In this document: positions 8,574-17,106 of the stretch, one piece after another
Numbering within the stretch: position 1 is the stretch's first letter
How the letters are laid out: the number at the start of each line of letters is the position of its first letter
DNA from: Bacillota bacterium
GTDB lineage: Bacteria; Bacillota; Clostridia; Christensenellales; CAG-917
DNA: 64,000 nucleotides
Direction of reading: 5' to 3'
Assembly: GCA_023665365.1 (NCBI GenBank)
Contig: JAMPEA010000005.1
Location: 1-64,000, forward strand
Notes under the pieces: generated by a model
Databases searched by the model: none
What the model was told of the DNA's origin: nothing
Seen by the model: only the letters and a program-made list of their open reading frames with translations
Made by a program: the position numbers and the translations under genes

Positions 8574-9827
8574 ATGAAACCATCGAGAATACAACACGGC
8601 ATATATAAAAATCTGCCGAACGACACAATCTACAACTCGCAAGCGGGCGTATTGATATTTGCGCTCGGAGTTGCGTTTAAACTGTCCGCCGCGCCGAGCG
8701 TGATCGCAGAAAACTATCACTCGTCCACGCTGTGGCTGTACTTAATCCTCTCTGCGGTCGAGCTGATTTTGACCGCGCTGATTTTCGGCTTTGTACGGGG
8801 ACGGAGCGACGGACTTTTGCGAGCCACGAACAACAAGGCGTATAGACTCTGTTGCGGAGTCTGCGCGATATGGCTTATCGCAAAGGGAACGTTTTATTTT
8901 TCCTACTGCGCGGCGTATCTCGCGCACGAGCAGTTCGGAGGCGTAGAGCCTGCGCTATTCTATATACTTTTGCTCGCGCCGATTATCTATCTCGGCATAA
9001 AAGGCTCGCGCTCGATTGCGCGCACGGCGGAGATATTCGTGCCGATTTTCTTTGTGCTTATAGTGTTAAACCTCGTGTTTTTGGAAACGGATATGGATAT
9101 AGAACGCAATATGCCGATATTCGCAATCGAGCCAAAGGATTTCTTTGCGGGACTGCCCCGCTACGGGCTGTGGCTCGGCGACGCTATTCCGTTTGCGTTT
9201 TTGAGGATAAAAAACAAACGCATGCCCTATGTCTCGACGGGGATTGCGGTCACGTTTTTAATTGTGAATATCATCATTTTCCTCGGAGTCGCAATATATG
9301 GAGAAGCGCTTAAAACGGTCTCGGATTTGCTCGTGCGCATAGCGGGCTTCAATCAACTGTCCCTCGACATTGGCAGAATGGAGTGGACAAACCTGTTTGC
9401 GGTGATTGCGCTATCCATACTTTCGCTCGCCTTTCTCTATTACGGCTGCACCGCCGCCGCGGAGCGCGCGGTCGGATTCAGTCTGCCGGCAAAGATAATA
9501 TTTCCGATAGTGGTGATATGTTGCGTGCTGTTTTCGCAGTCGTCGCAGGAAATAGCGCAGTTTTCCATCGACTGGATAGGCTATGCGCTATGCGCGGTCG
9601 CGGTGGCAATCCCGATACTGTTTTTTGCAATCGGACAGATGGAAAAACGAAAATTCGCGGGATTTTTCAAATGCCTCGACGACGAGTACTCCCCTCATCC
9701 GCCGCTTAGACCCGACACCCCCGACAGCCTCGCGGACAACGTCCTTGCGGGCATGAAAAAAGAGGCGGAGCGCACGCAGACTATTTTACAAAACGGCTCG
9801 TTACAGCCCGAGGAGAGTGAACAATGA
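8574..9827 (+). CDS. Spore germination permease (GerAB/GerKB family)
   Basis: The B subunit of the germinant receptor, a member of the APC-type amino-acid permease superfamily and the probable germinant-binding subunit. At 417 residues it has about ten hydrophobic segments between residues 24 and 350. Family-like stretches are AGVLIFALGVAFKLSAAPSV near the start and GLPRYGLWLGDAIPFAFL in the middle. A hydrophilic tail of about 60 residues follows the last segment. Its stop overlaps the start of the C subunit (ATGA), so the three subunits are probably made together. Confidence 0.9.
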   Translation: MKPSRIQHGIYKNLPNDTIYNSQAGVLIFALGVAFKLSAAPSVIAENYHSSTLWLYLILSAVELILTALIFGFVRGRSDGLLRATNNKAYRLCCGVCAIWLIAKGTFYFSYCAAYLAHEQFGGVEPALFYILLLAPIIYLGIKGSRSIARTAEIFVPIFFVLIVLNLVFLETDMDIERNMPIFAIEPKDFFAGLPRYGLWLGDAIPFAFLRIKNKRMPYVSTGIAVTFLIVNIIIFLGVAIYGEALKTVSDLLVRIAGFNQLSLDIGRMEWTNLFAVIALSILSLAFLYYGCTAAAERAVGFSLPAKIIFPIVVICCVLFSQSSQEIAQFSIDWIGYALCAVAVAIPILFFAIGQMEKRKFAGFFKCLDDEYSPHPPLRPDTPDSLADNVLAGMKKEAERTQTILQNGSLQPEESEQ

Positions 9828-10981
9828 AAAAACTAAACGTCCCGTCCTATCTTATGCGCACAAAGTGGTTTATAGTATTTCTTGCAGTGCTCGCGCTCGT
9901 AATATTCGGACGCACGGTCAACAGTCCGGAGCTTACAAAGACCGCCGTCGTACTCGGCGCAGGGCTTGACTATTCTGAGGAAAACGCCGAGTTTATCGTC
10001 ACGACGCAATCGGTACTCATGGCGTCGTCGTCCTCGGAGGGCGCGGGGCTTACGTCCTACGACACATTCACCGCGACGGGAAGAACGATTGCCGAGGCGC
10101 TCGACGCTATTTCGCGCAAAATGGGTTTAACCATATCGCTTGCGCACTGTAATGTGCTGTTTGTGTCAACAAGCGTGCTAAAACTCGACCATATGCAACT
10201 GATATATCCGCTGACCGGAATGTACTCGCTTCCCGAAAACGCAATACTCGTCACGGGCGAAAAATCCCCGCGCGAAATGCTATCCACGCAGATTGGCACG
10301 ACCAAAAGCGCGTCATACTTTTTGCAGCTTGCGCTCACCAACAAGGAGGGCACGAGCGGAATGATACGCACAAACGTCAAGGACTTCCTTGCGCGGTCGC
10401 TGTCGAGAAGCAAAGCGACGGTGATACCCTATATCACCGCAAAGGAAATGCCCAACCAGCCCATAACGAGCGACGGCGAACAGGAAAAAAATTACGAATT
10501 CGATATGTCGAGCACCCTCGTTTTCAATCACGACGACTCGCAGATTTTAAAGGACGCGCTTGCCGAGGCGCTGTCGCTGTATTTGACAAAATCCACGTTC
10601 GGGTCGCTCAACTACGTGGGTGAAAACGGCGAGAGAGTGGAGTTCCGCCTGCTCAATAAAAGCGTAGACAGCAAGGCGAAAGGAAGAAAAATCTCCGCCG
10701 AAATGGAGCTTGTCGTCGAACTGCTCGACGTGCAGTTTGTGGAAACCGACAAAGTTCTCACCGGCGCAGACCCGCAAATCCGCAAGGCGGCGGACGAACT
10801 CGCAAAGGAAATCGAGGGCTTGCTCACCAAGCTGTTTGAAATATCCAAGGAGTGGAATATCGACTTTTTGGGCTTGCAGGCAAAGGCTTATCAGTCGGTC
10901 GGAAGAACGCTCGAAGAGGATTGCCTGAACACGCTTTCTTTCGAGCCGAAAGTCACGTTGCAAGTCAAAGAAACCGCATAA
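9824..10981 (+). CDS. Ger(x)C family germination protein lacking a lipobox cysteine
   Basis: The C subunit of the germinant receptor (GerAC/GerKC family), normally a lipoprotein on the outer face of the inner spore membrane. The 385 residues show the N-terminal domain (AVVLGAGLDYSEENAEFIV, GRTIAEALDAISRKMGL, LAHCNVLFVS) and the C-terminal domain (KSTFGSLNYVGENGERVEF, WNIDFLGL). The N-terminus has a hydrophobic helix (WFIVFLAVLALVIFG) but no cysteine where the lipobox should be. The protein would therefore be held by an uncleaved helix instead of a lipid. Downstream is an unexplained 116-base gap. Confidence 0.88.
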   Translation: MKKLNVPSYLMRTKWFIVFLAVLALVIFGRTVNSPELTKTAVVLGAGLDYSEENAEFIVTTQSVLMASSSSEGAGLTSYDTFTATGRTIAEALDAISRKMGLTISLAHCNVLFVSTSVLKLDHMQLIYPLTGMYSLPENAILVTGEKSPREMLSTQIGTTKSASYFLQLALTNKEGTSGMIRTNVKDFLARSLSRSKATVIPYITAKEMPNQPITSDGEQEKNYEFDMSSTLVFNHDDSQILKDALAEALSLYLTKSTFGSLNYVGENGERVEFRLLNKSVDSKAKGRKISAEMELVVELLDVQFVETDKVLTGADPQIRKAADELAKEIEGLLTKLFEISKEWNIDFLGLQAKAYQSVGRTLEEDCLNTLSFEPKVTLQVKETA

Positions 10982-11097
10982 CTAACGGGATATTTTGAGC
11001 CCATTCCGCAAAATCCGCGCAAAGCTGCAAAACCGCATACGCCAGCCCCATAGAACGCTTGCGCTCGCCCCGCAATATAATATTTTGAGGTGGTTTT

Positions 11098-11424
11098 ATG
11101 GATTTTATTTTGCCGAGCGACGACGCGATGGAGCTTATGCGAAAGGAGTACGCCAAACTGAAAACGCACGCCGACGCTTTCGCGCTGTCGGAACTTGCGA
11201 CTTCGAGAGAACCTCTTAAAAACCCGTCCGAGGACGCGCCGAAAGGCAACGTCGAGGGCGCGTACATAGGGTCGGTCGCAACCGCAATGCTTTTATTGCT
11301 TTACTTTGTAAAGCATTTGGGTTATAATATCAGCTATGGAACTCAGATTTTTAACACCCACAGAGGTTTGGAACAAATTCGACCCGACCGCAGTTGTTTT
11401 GGACAGCTCAACGACCTCGACTGA
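11098..11424 (+). CDS. Small hypothetical protein, possible membrane segment
   Basis: I do not recognise this 108-residue frame. A good ribosome-binding site (GAGGTGG) stands before the ATG. The protein has a charged N-terminal half (MDFILPSDDAMELMRKEYAK) and a hydrophobic run YIGSVATAMLLLLYFV. Its last 30 codons overlap the next gene by 89 bases and look like that gene's other frame. A promoter for the next gene lies inside it. It may be a real small gene or a decayed one. Confidence 0.4.
   Translation: MDFILPSDDAMELMRKEYAKLKTHADAFALSELATSREPLKNPSEDAPKGNVEGAYIGSVATAMLLLLYFVKHLGYNISYGTQIFNTHRGLEQIRPDRSCFGQLNDLD
11300..11328 (+). promoter_or_regulatory. Promoter abutting the start codon of the hydrolase-like gene
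   Basis: TTTACT (11300-11305), 17-base spacer, TATAAT (11323-11328). The ATG at 11336 is only 7 bases after the -10 box, so transcription should begin at or next to the start codon. No ribosome-binding site precedes the ATG. Confidence 0.6.
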
Positions 11425-12997
11425 AACCGACGGCAATTCAGTCTGTGTAAAACAATACTTCTCGGTCAGTGCAAGCGCGCAGACGCGTCTTTATATGGAG
11501 ATATATTACGACCTGCGCTGGACGGACCCCCGCCCCGCTCTTTTGCTCATCGAATCGTACAGAAACCGCGACAATCGCGCGATGGCGAAAAAGTTGATGG
11601 AAAACGGATACATAGTAGGGCTTATAGACTACTGCGGCGGCATCGTGGACGGCGAGGACAAGACGGAGCTTTCGTCCAATCTAAGTTTTGCGGCTTATCC
11701 CGAGTGCCAAAACGACGTGGACGTGATAAAGAAGAACGCGCGCAATTCCGCTTGGTTCGTTTGGAGCAAGATTTCGCGCTATGCGCTCACCGTGCTCGAA
11801 CTGCTCCCGATTGTGGACAAGACGCACGTCGGCGTTATAGGTTTCGGCGAGGGCGCGCATATTGCGTGGCAGGTCGCGGGCATAGACAACAGAGTCCGCT
11901 CGCTCGTTGCGGTGGGCGATACGGGCTATCACTGGGCAAAGGGCAGAGCAAGATTTTTGGATACGGGCGCGCTAAACACCGACGAGGACCTTGTGTTTTC
12001 ATCGGGCGTAGGCGCAGAGACGTATGCAAAATCCATACACTGCCCGACCTTGCTCGTCGTTGCAAAATCCGCCTACACTACGGACCTCGACAGAGCTGGC
12101 GACATACTCGAACTTGTGCAGTCCGACTGCAAGCATCTTCTCATCACGAACGGCAACGATATTCAGCTTACAAAAGCCGCGTTTGAGTCTATGCTAAACT
12201 GGCTGCACAGAAATTTTGTAAATCCGCCCGTTGCGCTCGTAAACCCCTCCGTGTCTTTCGAGAACGTGGACGGCAAACTGTATATGCGCCTCGATAGCGT
12301 CTACAACGCAAAAGAACTGCTTGTGTTTATCTGCTACGGCGAGCCGCGCTCCAACGCGCGCCACTGGGAGAGGGTCGAGGACCTTCAAAAGGTGGACACT
12401 CAACTATACACCGCGGCTATCCCCGTGTACGACGCGGACGAACTCGTAGTAGTTTATTCCACAATCATCTACGACGACGATTCGGTTGCGTCCACCCCGA
12501 CGTTCGGCGTTGTGCCGTCCAAGCTCGGCGTAAAGAGTATCGCGCCGCTAAGAGACAGCTATCGCATACTCTACGATACGAGCATGGGCATTGGCTCGTT
12601 TTCGGGCTTGACGAAAGACCTCATTCTCGACGAAGATTCCATCGTGTTGGAGGACGGTCCTTTCGACATAAAGGGCATCACGGCAAAAAGAGGCGGGTTG
12701 AGCATTTGCAGAAGCGCGGCGGAAATGAAAGCCGTCGATAGGACGAACACCTTCCACTTCGACGCATATTCGCCCGTCGAGCGCGAGATACGCGTAAATA
12801 TGTACGCCGCTCCCGATATGAAACGCTACACCGCAACCGTCCACCTCGACGGCGGCGAGTTTTGGCAAAAGGTGCTGTTGCAAATCACCGACTTCAAAAG
12901 CGACGAGGGCAGGACGCTCGCGCAATTCAACAGCTCCAAAATCATCGCCATTCCCGATACAAACGAAGTGTTGCTGAATAATTTCCTGTGGATTTAG
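11336..12997 (+). CDS. Alpha/beta-hydrolase-fold protein with degenerate active site
   Basis: The first 300 residues of this 553-residue protein follow the dienelactone/acetyl-esterase pattern: GYIVGLIDYCGG, then HVGVIGFGEGAHIAWQVAG, then CPTLLVVAKSAY. At the nucleophile elbow GxSxG the serine is replaced by glutamate (GFGEG, Glu172), and no catalytic histidine is obvious near LLITNGNDIQL. The C-terminal 250 residues look beta-rich and unfamiliar. There is no signal peptide, so it is probably cytoplasmic. It may be a non-catalytic binding protein. The start at 11336 is chosen because the promoter and frame agree; the mRNA looks leaderless. Confidence 0.65.
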   Translation: MELRFLTPTEVWNKFDPTAVVLDSSTTSTETDGNSVCVKQYFSVSASAQTRLYMEIYYDLRWTDPRPALLLIESYRNRDNRAMAKKLMENGYIVGLIDYCGGIVDGEDKTELSSNLSFAAYPECQNDVDVIKKNARNSAWFVWSKISRYALTVLELLPIVDKTHVGVIGFGEGAHIAWQVAGIDNRVRSLVAVGDTGYHWAKGRARFLDTGALNTDEDLVFSSGVGAETYAKSIHCPTLLVVAKSAYTTDLDRAGDILELVQSDCKHLLITNGNDIQLTKAAFESMLNWLHRNFVNPPVALVNPSVSFENVDGKLYMRLDSVYNAKELLVFICYGEPRSNARHWERVEDLQKVDTQLYTAAIPVYDADELVVVYSTIIYDDDSVASTPTFGVVPSKLGVKSIAPLRDSYRILYDTSMGIGSFSGLTKDLILDEDSIVLEDGPFDIKGITAKRGGLSICRSAAEMKAVDRTNTFHFDAYSPVEREIRVNMYAAPDMKRYTATVHLDGGEFWQKVLLQITDFKSDEGRTLAQFNSSKIIAIPDTNEVLLNNFLWI

Positions 12998-13021
12998 CGA
13001 AGTTTATACATATACTTTGAT

Positions 13022-13615
13022 ATGCAAACAGAATTCGAGCCCATTGATTTAGAACCGCAATCGACAAAAAACCGCAAAATCACAGTTGCGGTTATCGTCG
13101 TTTTGCTGGTTATCATTTTGGCGGTCGTGTGCGCCCTGCTCGTCAAGTTTTACGTGGTCTCGTCGTTCATAGTGGACGGCGTTTCGATGTATCCCACTCT
13201 CGACGGCGGAAACGGCGCGATAGACGACAACGACCGTACAAACGGAGACGTTATCTATCTCAACAAGGTGGCAAAGATAAAGCGCGGCGATATTGTTGTT
13301 TTCACGCCCGATAACGGGATATTTTCGGACAAATCGCTTGTAAAACGCGTTATAGCCGTTACGGGCGACCGCGTGCAAATTATAGATAATATCGTATATC
13401 TAAACGGGCAAATGCTCGACGAACCCTATATAAACGAACCTATGCGCGATAACGACGACGTTGACGTAATCGTCGGCGATGGATATATCTTTTGCATGGG
13501 CGACAATCGCAATCACTCGACCGACAGCCGAGCGTTCGGCGTAGTGCCTCTCGACGTGGTTGTGGGCAAATGTTTTCTTATAAAAACCGTGAAAGGGAAA
13601 CTTATTTGGGTTTGA
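13022..13615 (+). CDS. lepB: Type I signal peptidase
   Basis: Removes signal peptides from exported proteins at the outer face of the membrane. The 197 residues have one N-terminal membrane anchor (about 20-45), the catalytic serine in VDGVSMYPTL (Ser55), the catalytic lysine in KSLVKRVIAVTGD (Lys108), and the box GDNRNHSTDSRAFGVV. An unusual acidic/Asn-rich insertion (DGGNGAIDDNDRTNGD) follows the serine box. TATACT lies 5 bases before the ATG, but its -35 is poor. A terminator follows. Confidence 0.93.
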   Translation: MQTEFEPIDLEPQSTKNRKITVAVIVVLLVIILAVVCALLVKFYVVSSFIVDGVSMYPTLDGGNGAIDDNDRTNGDVIYLNKVAKIKRGDIVVFTPDNGIFSDKSLVKRVIAVTGDRVQIIDNIVYLNGQMLDEPYINEPMRDNDDVDVIVGDGYIFCMGDNRNHSTDSRAFGVVPLDVVVGKCFLIKTVKGKLIWV

Positions 13616-13659
13616 AATTGCCGATTTCTCTATAAAAATTAAATTTAAAATAGCCCTTT

Positions 13660-13697
13660 CCGTCATTGCGAGGCGCGCAGTGACGGTTTTATTTTTT
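13660..13697 (+). terminator. Intrinsic terminator after lepB
   Basis: CCGTCA and TGACGG pair around a 15-base loop, followed by TTTTATTTTTT. It ends lepB transcription just before, and partly within, the 3' end of the convergent ABC permease gene. Confidence 0.65.
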
Positions 13698-14573
13698 CTT
13701 TCGCTTTGACATTAAAAAGTTAATAAGCACGTAAGCGCCGATTAGCACCGCCGTGGAAAGCACAAGCACCAAATACGTTGCCGCTTCGCTGACCTGCGCA
13801 CCGAAAAAGTTTAAGTTGCAATCCACACTGTTTTTTATGCCCTCGACGACTTCGTTCGGCGCGCCGAGGTCTTTCACCGCCTCTATTGCCGAGCCCATAG
13901 CGTGATTGCGCACGAGCGAAGTCCCGTACGTCCCGGGCAACAGGCTTACGAACTTTTGCATTCCGTCGCCGAGCGAGGCAATAGGCATATACGCGCCGCA
14001 GAAAAAGCCGTAGCCCGCGCTGACTATCGTGCCGACCGCCGAGGACTGTCCCTGCGTGTTGATAAAGCAGTTTATCACCGACGATAGCGCCGTGCCGAAC
14101 AGCGTCAACAAAAATACGTCGAGTATGAGCAAAAATACGTCGCCTGCCGTCATATACCACGCCGTTGCGCCCATGTAAATAAAGCAGAAAACCATCGCCG
14201 CGATACATATGAGCATCGTGACAAGGAGCGTCCCCAAAAAATAGGACAAGGCAAGCATCGGCTTTTTTACGGGAGTGATTGCAAAATCCTTATTCGCGCC
14301 GCTTATCTTATCCTGCACCATAACCATATTGGAGCAGAACGACACCGTGACGCAGATGACCGCGAGCATAGACGATACCACCTGCCCGCTGACGAGCCCG
14401 TCCACGAGTTTGCTCGGCAGTCCCTCGGGCATATTGTCTCGATAGACGCCTGCGAGAAAGGTGGAATAAAGTATAAGCAGTATTGCGGGCGTTATCATGG
14501 ATACGAAAAACAGCCCCTTATCCTTGAAAAACACCTTCATATTGCGAGCGGTCATATTGAAAAGCATCTTCAT
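13689..14573 (-). CDS. ABC-2 type transporter permease
   Basis: Membrane subunit of a two-gene ABC exporter. The 294 residues hold about six hydrophobic segments: one near 24-43, then a large extracytoplasmic loop, then five between 65 and 290. ABC2_membrane features include the MVQDKISGANKDFAITPVKK stretch and LPGTYGTSLVRNHAMG. Its start overlaps the ATPase stop by 4 bases. The substrate cannot be told from sequence; the type is common among drug, lipid or antibiotic self-protection exporters. Confidence 0.88.
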   Translation of the reverse strand: MKMLFNMTARNMKVFFKDKGLFFVSMITPAILLILYSTFLAGVYRDNMPEGLPSKLVDGLVSGQVVSSMLAVICVTVSFCSNMVMVQDKISGANKDFAITPVKKPMLALSYFLGTLLVTMLICIAAMVFCFIYMGATAWYMTAGDVFLLILDVFLLTLFGTALSSVINCFINTQGQSSAVGTIVSAGYGFFCGAYMPIASLGDGMQKFVSLLPGTYGTSLVRNHAMGSAIEAVKDLGAPNEVVEGIKNSVDCNLNFFGAQVSEAATYLVLVLSTAVLIGAYVLINFLMSKRKKK

Positions 14574-15481
14574 TTTGCTTCGCCTCCGCCCAATTTTTTG
14601 CCCGTGACGGCGAGGAAAACGTCGTCCATTTTGCCCTTTTCCACCTCGTAATCCGTAAACAGCTCCTTATGCGCGAGGATAAGCTCGGTGACTTCGGCGG
14701 TGTTCGACACTGCGATACGATAAGCTCCCGCCACGTTTTCGTAGGGCACGCCGAGGGTTTTCACCTCCTCCTCGTCCGCGTCGTATAGAGTGACGAAATC
14801 CCCCGTATACTCGTTTTTGAGGTCGAGCGGAGTCCCCTCCGCCGCAATGCGACCGCTGTCGATGATGACAACGTAGTCCGCGTCGGCGGCTTCCTCCATA
14901 TAATGCGTGGTGAGGAAAACCGTCATTCCGTTTTGCTTGCGGAGGTCGTTGAGGACCTCCCAGATATTCTTTCTCGTCTGCGGGTCAAGCCCCGTCGTAG
15001 GTTCGTCGAGTATGAGGATTTTAGGCTCGGCGAGCATAGCTCTTGCAATGTCCACTCGCCTGCGCTGTCCGCCCGACAGCTTGCCGACGGGTCGTTTTAA
15101 AATTTCGCCGAGGTCGAAAAGCTCGCTTATCTCGGCGAGCCGCTTTTCAAAATCCTTGCCGCAAATGCCGTAGCACGCCGCGCGGCTTTTGAGATTGTCT
15201 CTGACACTGAGCATCTTATCGAGCACGCTCGACTGAAACACTACGCCTACCTTTCCGCCGTCTCTTGCGCTGTCCACGTCGCCGTCGTCTATGACGACGC
15301 TTCCCGCGTCCTGCGAAAGAGTGCCGCAGATAATCGAAATCGTCGTGCTTTTGCCTGCTCCGTTTATGCCTAAAAAGGCGAACAGCTCGCCCTCTTTAAC
15401 CTTGAACGAAATGCCGCCCACCGCTTTGACGTCCTTAAAACTTTTGCAAAGTCCGCTGATTTGAATAATGTCCCGCGCCAT
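14570..15481 (-). CDS. ABC transporter ATP-binding protein (DrrA/NodI-like)
   Basis: ATPase partner of the permease. The 303 residues carry Walker A GINGAGKSTT, signature LSGGQRRRVDIARAM, Walker B ILILDEPTTGLDP and the H-loop TTHYMEEA. The start is taken as MARDIIQI (15481); the frame continues 58 codons upstream, but that stretch reads through the promoter and into repeat R1. The -10 box lies only 6 bases upstream of this ATG and no ribosome-binding site is present, predicting a leaderless message. Confidence 0.9.
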   Translation of the reverse strand: MARDIIQISGLCKSFKDVKAVGGISFKVKEGELFAFLGINGAGKSTTISIICGTLSQDAGSVVIDDGDVDSARDGGKVGVVFQSSVLDKMLSVRDNLKSRAACYGICGKDFEKRLAEISELFDLGEILKRPVGKLSGGQRRRVDIARAMLAEPKILILDEPTTGLDPQTRKNIWEVLNDLRKQNGMTVFLTTHYMEEAADADYVVIIDSGRIAAEGTPLDLKNEYTGDFVTLYDADEEEVKTLGVPYENVAGAYRIAVSNTAEVTELILAHKELFTDYEVEKGKMDDVFLAVTGKKLGGGEAK

Positions 15482-15487
15482 AGAAAC

Positions 15488-15516
15488 ATAATAGCACGGA
15501 ACGCTTGCGATTGCAA
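15488..15516 (-). promoter_or_regulatory. Promoter abutting the ABC ATPase start codon
   Basis: Minus strand: TTGCAA (15511-15516), 17-base spacer, TATTAT (15488-15493), then six bases to the ATG at 15481. The arrangement is the same as upstream of rsmG and recF. Confidence 0.7.
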
Positions 15517-15589
15517 CAAATCTAAACGCCGTGTATTTTAAAATATATGACCGCCATTGAGAGTGACGAAGCAATCCAAAACGGGTGTG

Positions 15590-15980
15590 CGTCGTGTACT
15601 CTAAATAAAATAACCCGCCCCTTCCCTGCGGGCTTTCCCCTCCCGCTCGAACCACCCCACAAACAGGGGCGTTTGCGGGGACCCCGTAGGACGGGTGCAG
15701 TAGCTCCCTCTATGACTATTTAACTTCTCGTCGCTCGCGGGATGGGAAGTCGGCACGCGCACATCGAGTATCGTCCCCTCATTATGCCACTCGTTCGCAG
15801 ACCAAAAACAACACGGTCTGCTCACTTGTACTTGTTGTGTGCTACACGATTGGGCTATGCCTCAATCGCTACGCACCCAACTCTGGTGCTTGGCACTCCC
15901 TTCCTCCGCGCCCTGCGCGTCGCATTCTAAACTTCGTAAAAGCCGTTCGTCGTGTAACACCCTATCAAGCCAACGTTAAT
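15590..15980 (+). repeat. Dispersed structured repeat R1, copy B
   Basis: Same family as copy A, without the 3' module. Its variable stem is GCAGACC/GGTCTGC (15797-15821); copies A and C have GCGGGCA/TGCCCGC, with pairing preserved. A GGGG-type hairpin (arms 15655-15664 and 15671-15680) lies near its left end. R2 begins immediately after it. Confidence 0.85.
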
Positions 15981-15983
15981 AAA

Positions 15984-16103
15984 CCCCCTTAAAGAATAAG
16001 GGGGTTAGGGGGATATGAGGAGTTTTCGGGTAAGGGGGTTCATAAGGGGGTATAGGGCGGACTCGGAAAACAGCCCTTACCCCCTTAATAAGGTGTTTAC
16101 ACC
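15984..16103 (+). repeat. G-run repeat R2, copy 1
   Basis: About 120 bp, nearly identical to 43435-43554. It contains four runs of five Gs plus GGG runs within about 60 bases, and a CCCCCTTA/TAAGGGGG hairpin at its left edge. It can in principle form a G-quadruplex. An open frame through it (MRSFRVRGFIRGYRADSENS) recurs in copy 2, but only because the DNA is conserved; no start signal or family supports a protein. Confidence 0.85.
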
Positions 16104-16292
16104 TCATCCGTCACTGCGTGACACCCTCCCCTCAATGGGAGGGCTTTTTTGGATTGCTTCGTCATCGGGGACCCCGTATTTACCCACAACACAGGGACGT
16201 ATTGCGGGGACTCCGATAAACCCCATCAAACGCGGAGGTTTGACGGGGACCCCGTAGGGGAGGGCTTTTAATGCCACTTAAAATTTACTGCG
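16104..16292. other. Hairpin-rich intergenic tail upstream of the yyaC 3' end
   Basis: Contains CCCTCCC/GGGAGGG followed by CTTTTTT (16124-16151), which looks like a plus-strand intrinsic terminator. Two GGGG/CCCC hairpin modules follow near 16173-16204 and 16221-16247. The second has arms CCCCATCAAAC/GTTTGACGGGG and matches modules at 52691-52718 and 54711-54738. No gene is seen. Confidence 0.6.
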
Positions 16293-16883
16293 TTAAATTA
16301 GCGCGCAATATAACATATTCGCTATTTTATCTGCCATTTTATCTACGTAAAGTTTGGATACGGTCATAAGCTGCATAAGCGGGTCGGACGTGTTTTTTGC
16401 CACTACTCCCAATATGCCAACGTCGCCGAAGCGATTTGTCTTGCCCTTTATAGCGGCGGGACAAACTCCGTCGGGGCGCAAAATAATCTGCCCGATTTTC
16501 TCGCCCGCGCCGAGGCTTGCGTCGATTGCAATATACAGCGCGTCGCCGTGAACGGACTTTATAAACTCCATCCACTCGCCCATATTTTTGCCGTTGACGC
16601 AGTGCCCGTCCGTGCCGTACACAAACGCCGACACTTTGTATTTGTCGCGCAAGAGGCTTCCCACCGTAGGTCCGAGAGAGTCGCCGGATATTGCGGTTGT
16701 GCCGAAGCACACAATTACTATCTGTCTGTCGTCAACGCCCGCTATTGCGCGAAACAGCGCGCCTACAAACGGGGCTATCGCGTCGTCAACCTGCCCGTCT
16801 ATTGCCTTTTGTTGTTGAGGGTTTTCCTCGACCTTCTTTGCCGCCGTTGCCTTTGTTTTGATGGATTTTTGCTCGTTTCTCAT
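16293..16883 (-). CDS. yyaC: Sporulation protein YyaC (DUF1256)
   Basis: A spore-former protein related to the germination protease GPR fold; its exact role is not established. I choose MRNEQKSI (16883, 196 aa); the frame upstream (to 17321) runs into the next gene's antisense and is unlikely to be translated. The DUF1256 core is VCFGTTAISGDSLGPTVGSL, VYGTDGHCVNGKN, IDASLGAGEKIG and FGDVGILGVV. The N-terminal 40 residues are lysine/glutamine-rich and extra. Together with the Ger operon it supports a sporulating host. Confidence 0.85.
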   Translation of the reverse strand: MRNEQKSIKTKATAAKKVEENPQQQKAIDGQVDDAIAPFVGALFRAIAGVDDRQIVIVCFGTTAISGDSLGPTVGSLLRDKYKVSAFVYGTDGHCVNGKNMGEWMEFIKSVHGDALYIAIDASLGAGEKIGQIILRPDGVCPAAIKGKTNRFGDVGILGVVAKNTSDPLMQLMTVSKLYVDKMADKIANMLYCALI

Positions 16884-17106
16884 TGCATAATTGTTGCCCG
16901 ATAGAGAAAATTCTAAACGCCGCGGACGAATATTAAGTTGGTAAAATAATCCTATTTTTAAAATGCTGTTGCGTAAGCGCGCGTTTTTGGTTATAATGTT
17001 ATAATATACGGGATATAATGCTACAAATATAGCGCGTGCGCGCTCCCGCGCGATAGACGCAAGGGCGGGCGCATACGCGTCTACGCAAGCAAAAGGATAA
17101 AATTTT

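Noticed and set aside
13011-13022. lepB as another leaderless gene
   Set aside because: TATACT lies 5 bases before the ATG, but no acceptable -35 box is found at 16-18 bases, so I leave it out of the set.
15984-16257. Frame shared by both R2 copies (MRSFRVRGFIRGYRADSENS)
   Set aside because: Identity comes from DNA conservation of the repeat; the frames diverge right after the repeat and lack start signals.
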